Below the pieces are notes generated by a model. The model was not told the DNA's origin and ran no database searches. It worked only from the letters and a program-made list of their open reading frames with translations. From NCBI GenBank assembly GCA_018058425.1, contig JAGOZX010000005.1:1-64000 (forward strand): a stretch of 64,000 nucleotides of DNA. The letters run 5' to 3'. The stretch comes from Sebaldella sp. (GTDB lineage: Bacteria; Fusobacteriota; Fusobacteriia; Fusobacteriales; Leptotrichiaceae). A program made the position numbers and the translations under genes. Positions 61,645 to 64,000 of the stretch are shown here, one piece after another. Within the stretch, counting starts at the first letter, position 1, and each line of letters opens with the position of its first letter.

Positions 61645-61843
61645 ATTTCTGACCTGTTTGTTATCAAAATCATAATTTTTGTTCTAACATTGTCATAACG
61701 GGGCTATCGCTGTATATATCTTATAGAAAAATCACGATCATACACTTGAGATGATAACGGATCCTGTATTGTATGTATAAATAGCTACCACCTGAACTTC
61801 AGGCGACCAAAAATTTATTTGAGACGGCAGGTTGGATTTTTTT
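61645..61843 (+). ncRNA. ssrS: candidate 6S RNA
   Basis: No gene lies between aspS and the MATE gene, but this stretch is less AT-rich than its surroundings and folds by eye into the 6S plan. Closing stem: 61652-61658 (ACCTGTT) with 61826-61832 (GGCAGGT), and 61672-61681 (ATAATTTTTG) with 61808-61818 (one bulge). Central bubble: 61682-61699 opposite 61790-61807, whose 3' side forms the small hairpin CCTGA-ACT-TCAGG. Terminal stem: 61700-61707 (GGGGCTAT) with 61781-61789. A seven-base T-run follows the closing stem. In B. subtilis the 6S RNA gene bsrA also lies just after aspS. 6S RNA binds housekeeping RNA polymerase and serves as a template for product RNAs. Confidence 0.6.
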
Positions 61844-61873
61844 ATTAAAAATAAAATTCAAGCCTAATAAAAA

Positions 61874-61926
61874 GCTAACTAAAAAATGTTAACTGTGATA
61901 GTTATGTCTTTTTAGTTATTTTTTTA
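61874..61926 (+). terminator. intrinsic terminator
   Basis: TAACTAAAAA / TTTTTAGTTA stem (61876-61885, 61909-61918) with an inner TAACT / AGTTA stem and a seven-base T-run. A second barrier between the 6S-like RNA and the MATE gene. Confidence 0.85.
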
Positions 61927-62001
61927 TTATGAGAATATTTCAAACAGAAAGATTTATTTAAGAAGAATATAGTGCAGATATAGAAGAAAAGAAGGTAATA
62001 T

Positions 62002-63357
62002 ATGAAAAATGAAAATTTTTACAGAATTTATGCTAAATTAGCAATTCCTTTGGTATTACAGCAATTTTTAAATGTATCCTTAAATCTTGCAGATAATTTA
62101 ATGATAGGGAAGTTAGGAGAATCTTCTATAGCTTCTGTTGGCTTTGCTAATAAGTATTATATGGTGTTTAATATAACTTTATTTGGTGCTTTTAGCGGTG
62201 GTTCAATATTCATGGCACAATTTTATGGGAAAAAGAACTATGATATATTAAAAAAAATATTTGCTGTTATGATGTTGCTGGCAATTTTCTTTTTTACTAT
62301 TTTTACAATTGCAGGATTCTTTTTTCCAGAATGGGTCATAGGCATTTTTTCAAATGATCAAGAAGTAATAAATATAGGAGCTTCATATCTAAAAATAATA
62401 GCTATCTCATTTCCAATGACGGCGGTTTCACTCGCTGTTATTATGGCCATTCGTTCTATGGGGAAAACTATGGAGCCATTAATTATATCTTTCGCAGCAG
62501 TGTTAATAAATATAATACTGAATTATATACTAATAAATGGGAAACTTGGTTTTCCAATTATGGGAGTTAGAGGTTCAGCATTAGCAACTACAATTGCAAG
62601 AATAATAGAAGTGAGTTTATATATATGGCTGATTTGGAAAAATGGTTATTATTTAAAGGGAAAACTCAAAAGTTATTTTGGCTTATCAAAAGAGATATTA
62701 ATGTCAATGACAAGAATTTCAATTCCAGTACTGTTAACAGAAATAATTTGGGTATGTGGTACAGCAGCGTTAACTGTGGCTTATGCTAAAGCGGGAACAA
62801 ATCCTGCAGCAAGTGTCCAAATTGGAGAGATATTATTAAATTTCTCAACAGTTGTATTTATGGGGATTGCTAATGCGGCAAGTGTAATTATAGGTCAGGC
62901 AATCGGTGCAGGCAGACATAAAGAAGCAATAGCAATGGCAAAGAAAATAATGAAAATAGCCTTTGTTTTCGCCTTTATTTCAGCTATCTTTTTGGAGCTT
63001 ATAGCAAGACCTGTTCTTGTATTTTATACTTTAAAACCAGAAGTTATAGAAATGACTGTGTCAATAATAAGAATTTTAGGAATAGCAGTGTTTTTTAAAA
63101 CGTTAAATTGGACAATTTTAATAGGTATTCTAAGAGCTGGAGGAGATACAAAGGTAGCATTTTTATTAGATACAGTTTTATTAATATTTTATGCTGTACC
63201 AATAGCTTTTTTAGGAACAGTTGTGTGGAAGTTACCTATATATCAAGTAGTGGCACTGGCAAATTTAGAAGAAGTATTAAAGTTTGTACTAGGATTTTGG
63301 AGATATAGATCAAAAAGATGGATGCATGATTTGGCTAGCCTTACTGGCGAAAGTTAA
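62002..63357 (+). CDS. MATE-family efflux transporter
   Basis: A 451-residue membrane protein with twelve hydrophobic segments in two MatE repeats (first begins LAIPLVLQQFLNVSLNLADNLMIGKLG; second begins ISIPVLLTEIIWVCGTAALTVAYAKAG). Such antiporters expel cationic drugs or metabolites using Na+ or H+. AAGAAGG precedes the ATG. It is a single gene. Substrate cannot be predicted; it is closer to the NorM/DinF-like group of anaerobes than to the LPS-type flippases. Confidence 0.93.
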   Translation: MKNENFYRIYAKLAIPLVLQQFLNVSLNLADNLMIGKLGESSIASVGFANKYYMVFNITLFGAFSGGSIFMAQFYGKKNYDILKKIFAVMMLLAIFFFTIFTIAGFFFPEWVIGIFSNDQEVINIGASYLKIIAISFPMTAVSLAVIMAIRSMGKTMEPLIISFAAVLINIILNYILINGKLGFPIMGVRGSALATTIARIIEVSLYIWLIWKNGYYLKGKLKSYFGLSKEILMSMTRISIPVLLTEIIWVCGTAALTVAYAKAGTNPAASVQIGEILLNFSTVVFMGIANAASVIIGQAIGAGRHKEAIAMAKKIMKIAFVFAFISAIFLELIARPVLVFYTLKPEVIEMTVSIIRILGIAVFFKTLNWTILIGILRAGGDTKVAFLLDTVLLIFYAVPIAFLGTVVWKLPIYQVVALANLEEVLKFVLGFWRYRSKRWMHDLASLTGES

Positions 63358-63433
63358 ATTTATTATGTATTTGTACTATTAAAAATGAGCAAGCATAGTG
63401 AAATAATAAATAAGAACTTAGAAAAAATATAGA

Positions 63434-63462
63434 TATAAAAAAAGACTCTATACAGAGTCTAA
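63434..63462 (-). terminator. intrinsic terminator
   Basis: Perfect AGACTCT / AGAGTCT stem with a 4-base loop. On the minus strand it is followed by a seven-base T-run, 9 bases past the stop of the last gene. Confidence 0.9.
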
Positions 63463-63470
63463 TAAAAAAT

Positions 63471-63971
63471 TTATTTATAAACTATAAATTTACCTTTATC
63501 AATTTTTATATCTTCAACAAAAGAAAAGTTTTTAAGTTCTAAAATAGAATCTTTTTCTAATTTTTTAAATGATGCATTTAGTGCAGTTCTTATGATAGGG
63601 TGTTTATTCAAATCGATATTTTCACCGTCTTTAGTGACATCAATTAGCTTGAAATCATCTAAATAAAGTTTAGAATCAATAGAATCATATTTTACACTTG
63701 TTTCAAATTTCATAGTACCTTTTATGTTATCACCAACAGCTTCATTGGAATAATTAGTTTCTATAATTAATTTATCATCTATAATAGAAGTTTTAGGGTT
63801 GCTAAGTTTTATTTTACCAACAACATAATTCTTTTCTATTGGAAATTTCTTTTTTACAGACATTTGTACAAGAAATTTAGGAACTTGAATTTCTGGTTGC
63901 AAATATAAGAATAAGCCGTAACCAAATATAAAAATAAAAATTAAAAATAGAAAATTTAGGATTTTTTTCAT
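63471..63971 (-). CDS. DUF1439 (YceB-like) membrane-anchored protein
   Basis: A 166-residue protein with an N-terminal membrane segment (about 4-24, no lipobox) and a periplasmic domain resembling DUF1439/YceB: FLVQMSVKKKFPIEKNY, KLSNPKTSIIDDKLIIETNY, GTMKFETSVKYDSIDSKLYLDDFKLIDV, and a C-terminal LNASFKKLEKDSILELKN. YceB-type proteins are lipid-binding-like envelope proteins of unknown role. The identification rests on the pattern of alternating strands and the KLYLDDFKLIDV motif. GAGGTGA precedes the ATG on the minus strand. Confidence 0.6.
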   Translation of the reverse strand: MKKILNFLFLIFIFIFGYGLFLYLQPEIQVPKFLVQMSVKKKFPIEKNYVVGKIKLSNPKTSIIDDKLIIETNYSNEAVGDNIKGTMKFETSVKYDSIDSKLYLDDFKLIDVTKDGENIDLNKHPIIRTALNASFKKLEKDSILELKNFSFVEDIKIDKGKFIVYK

Positions 63972-64000
63972 TAATTCACCTCAGGATAATAATTTTCTGA

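Overview
The window is an AT-rich, densely coding bacterial chromosome segment. Intrinsic terminators are numerous and strong. ATG, GTG and TTG starts all occur behind AGGAGG-type ribosome binding sites. Periplasmic proteins, lipoproteins (including an e(P4)-type acid phosphatase) and the remnant of a type V autotransporter barrel imply a diderm envelope. Together with the PTS, 6-phospho-glycosidase and fermentation genes, this points to an anaerobic, sugar-fermenting member of the Fusobacteriota, most likely the Leptotrichia/Sebaldella group. That placement is inferred from gene content and protein style, not from a marker search. I saw no rRNA, tRNA, CRISPR array, prophage or insertion sequence.

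Layout. 1-10 kb: small secreted proteins (MORN-like, DUF2059, DUF4189), an M18 aminopeptidase, an acid phosphatase, an aminotransferase, a membrane-anchored PstS-like protein, and a divergent yeiL/rihB nucleoside-salvage pair. 10-14 kb: a minus-strand beta-glucoside operon (GH1, RpiR regulator, lone PTS EIIC) with a candidate operator. 14-21.4 kb: a gene broken by an in-frame stop, an LprI-like protein, and a six-gene operon coding for a PRD regulator, an ascorbate-type PTS (IIA, IIB, IIC) and a two-subunit transketolase. 21.5-30.5 kb: a homing-endonuclease-associated-repeat protein, an EamA transporter, Ada, a flavodoxin, several small envelope proteins, an SDR enzyme and a GH4 6-phospho-beta-glucosidase. 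30.8-37.7 kb: deoxynucleoside kinase, nicotinate phosphoribosyltransferase, potABC without potD, and a DEAD-box helicase. 38-44.5 kb: the autotransporter remnant, tpiA-gpmI-secG, rarA and a CorC/HlyC-type protein.

44.5-58.4 kb holds three paralogous small periplasmic Spy-like proteins. Two lie at 44.5-45.4 kb; the third, at 57.9-58.3 kb, sits directly upstream of an OmpR-type response regulator and its histidine kinase. All three promoters carry the same 11-bp-spaced direct repeat at the same distance from the -10 box, which suggests a Cpx/Pho-like envelope-stress regulon controlled by that two-component system. Between them lies a complete minus-strand NAD-linked formate dehydrogenase locus (NuoE-like, NuoF-like, FdhF, FdhD, MoeA, FocA-type channel, MobA-MobB fusion).

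58.5-64 kb: hisS-aspS, then a structured intergenic region that folds like 6S RNA and sits beside aspS as in Bacillus subtilis, then a MATE transporter and a DUF1439-like protein. The observations most worth follow-up are the shared response-regulator operator, the 6S-like RNA, the PTS/split-transketolase operon and the yeiL/rihB divergent operator.
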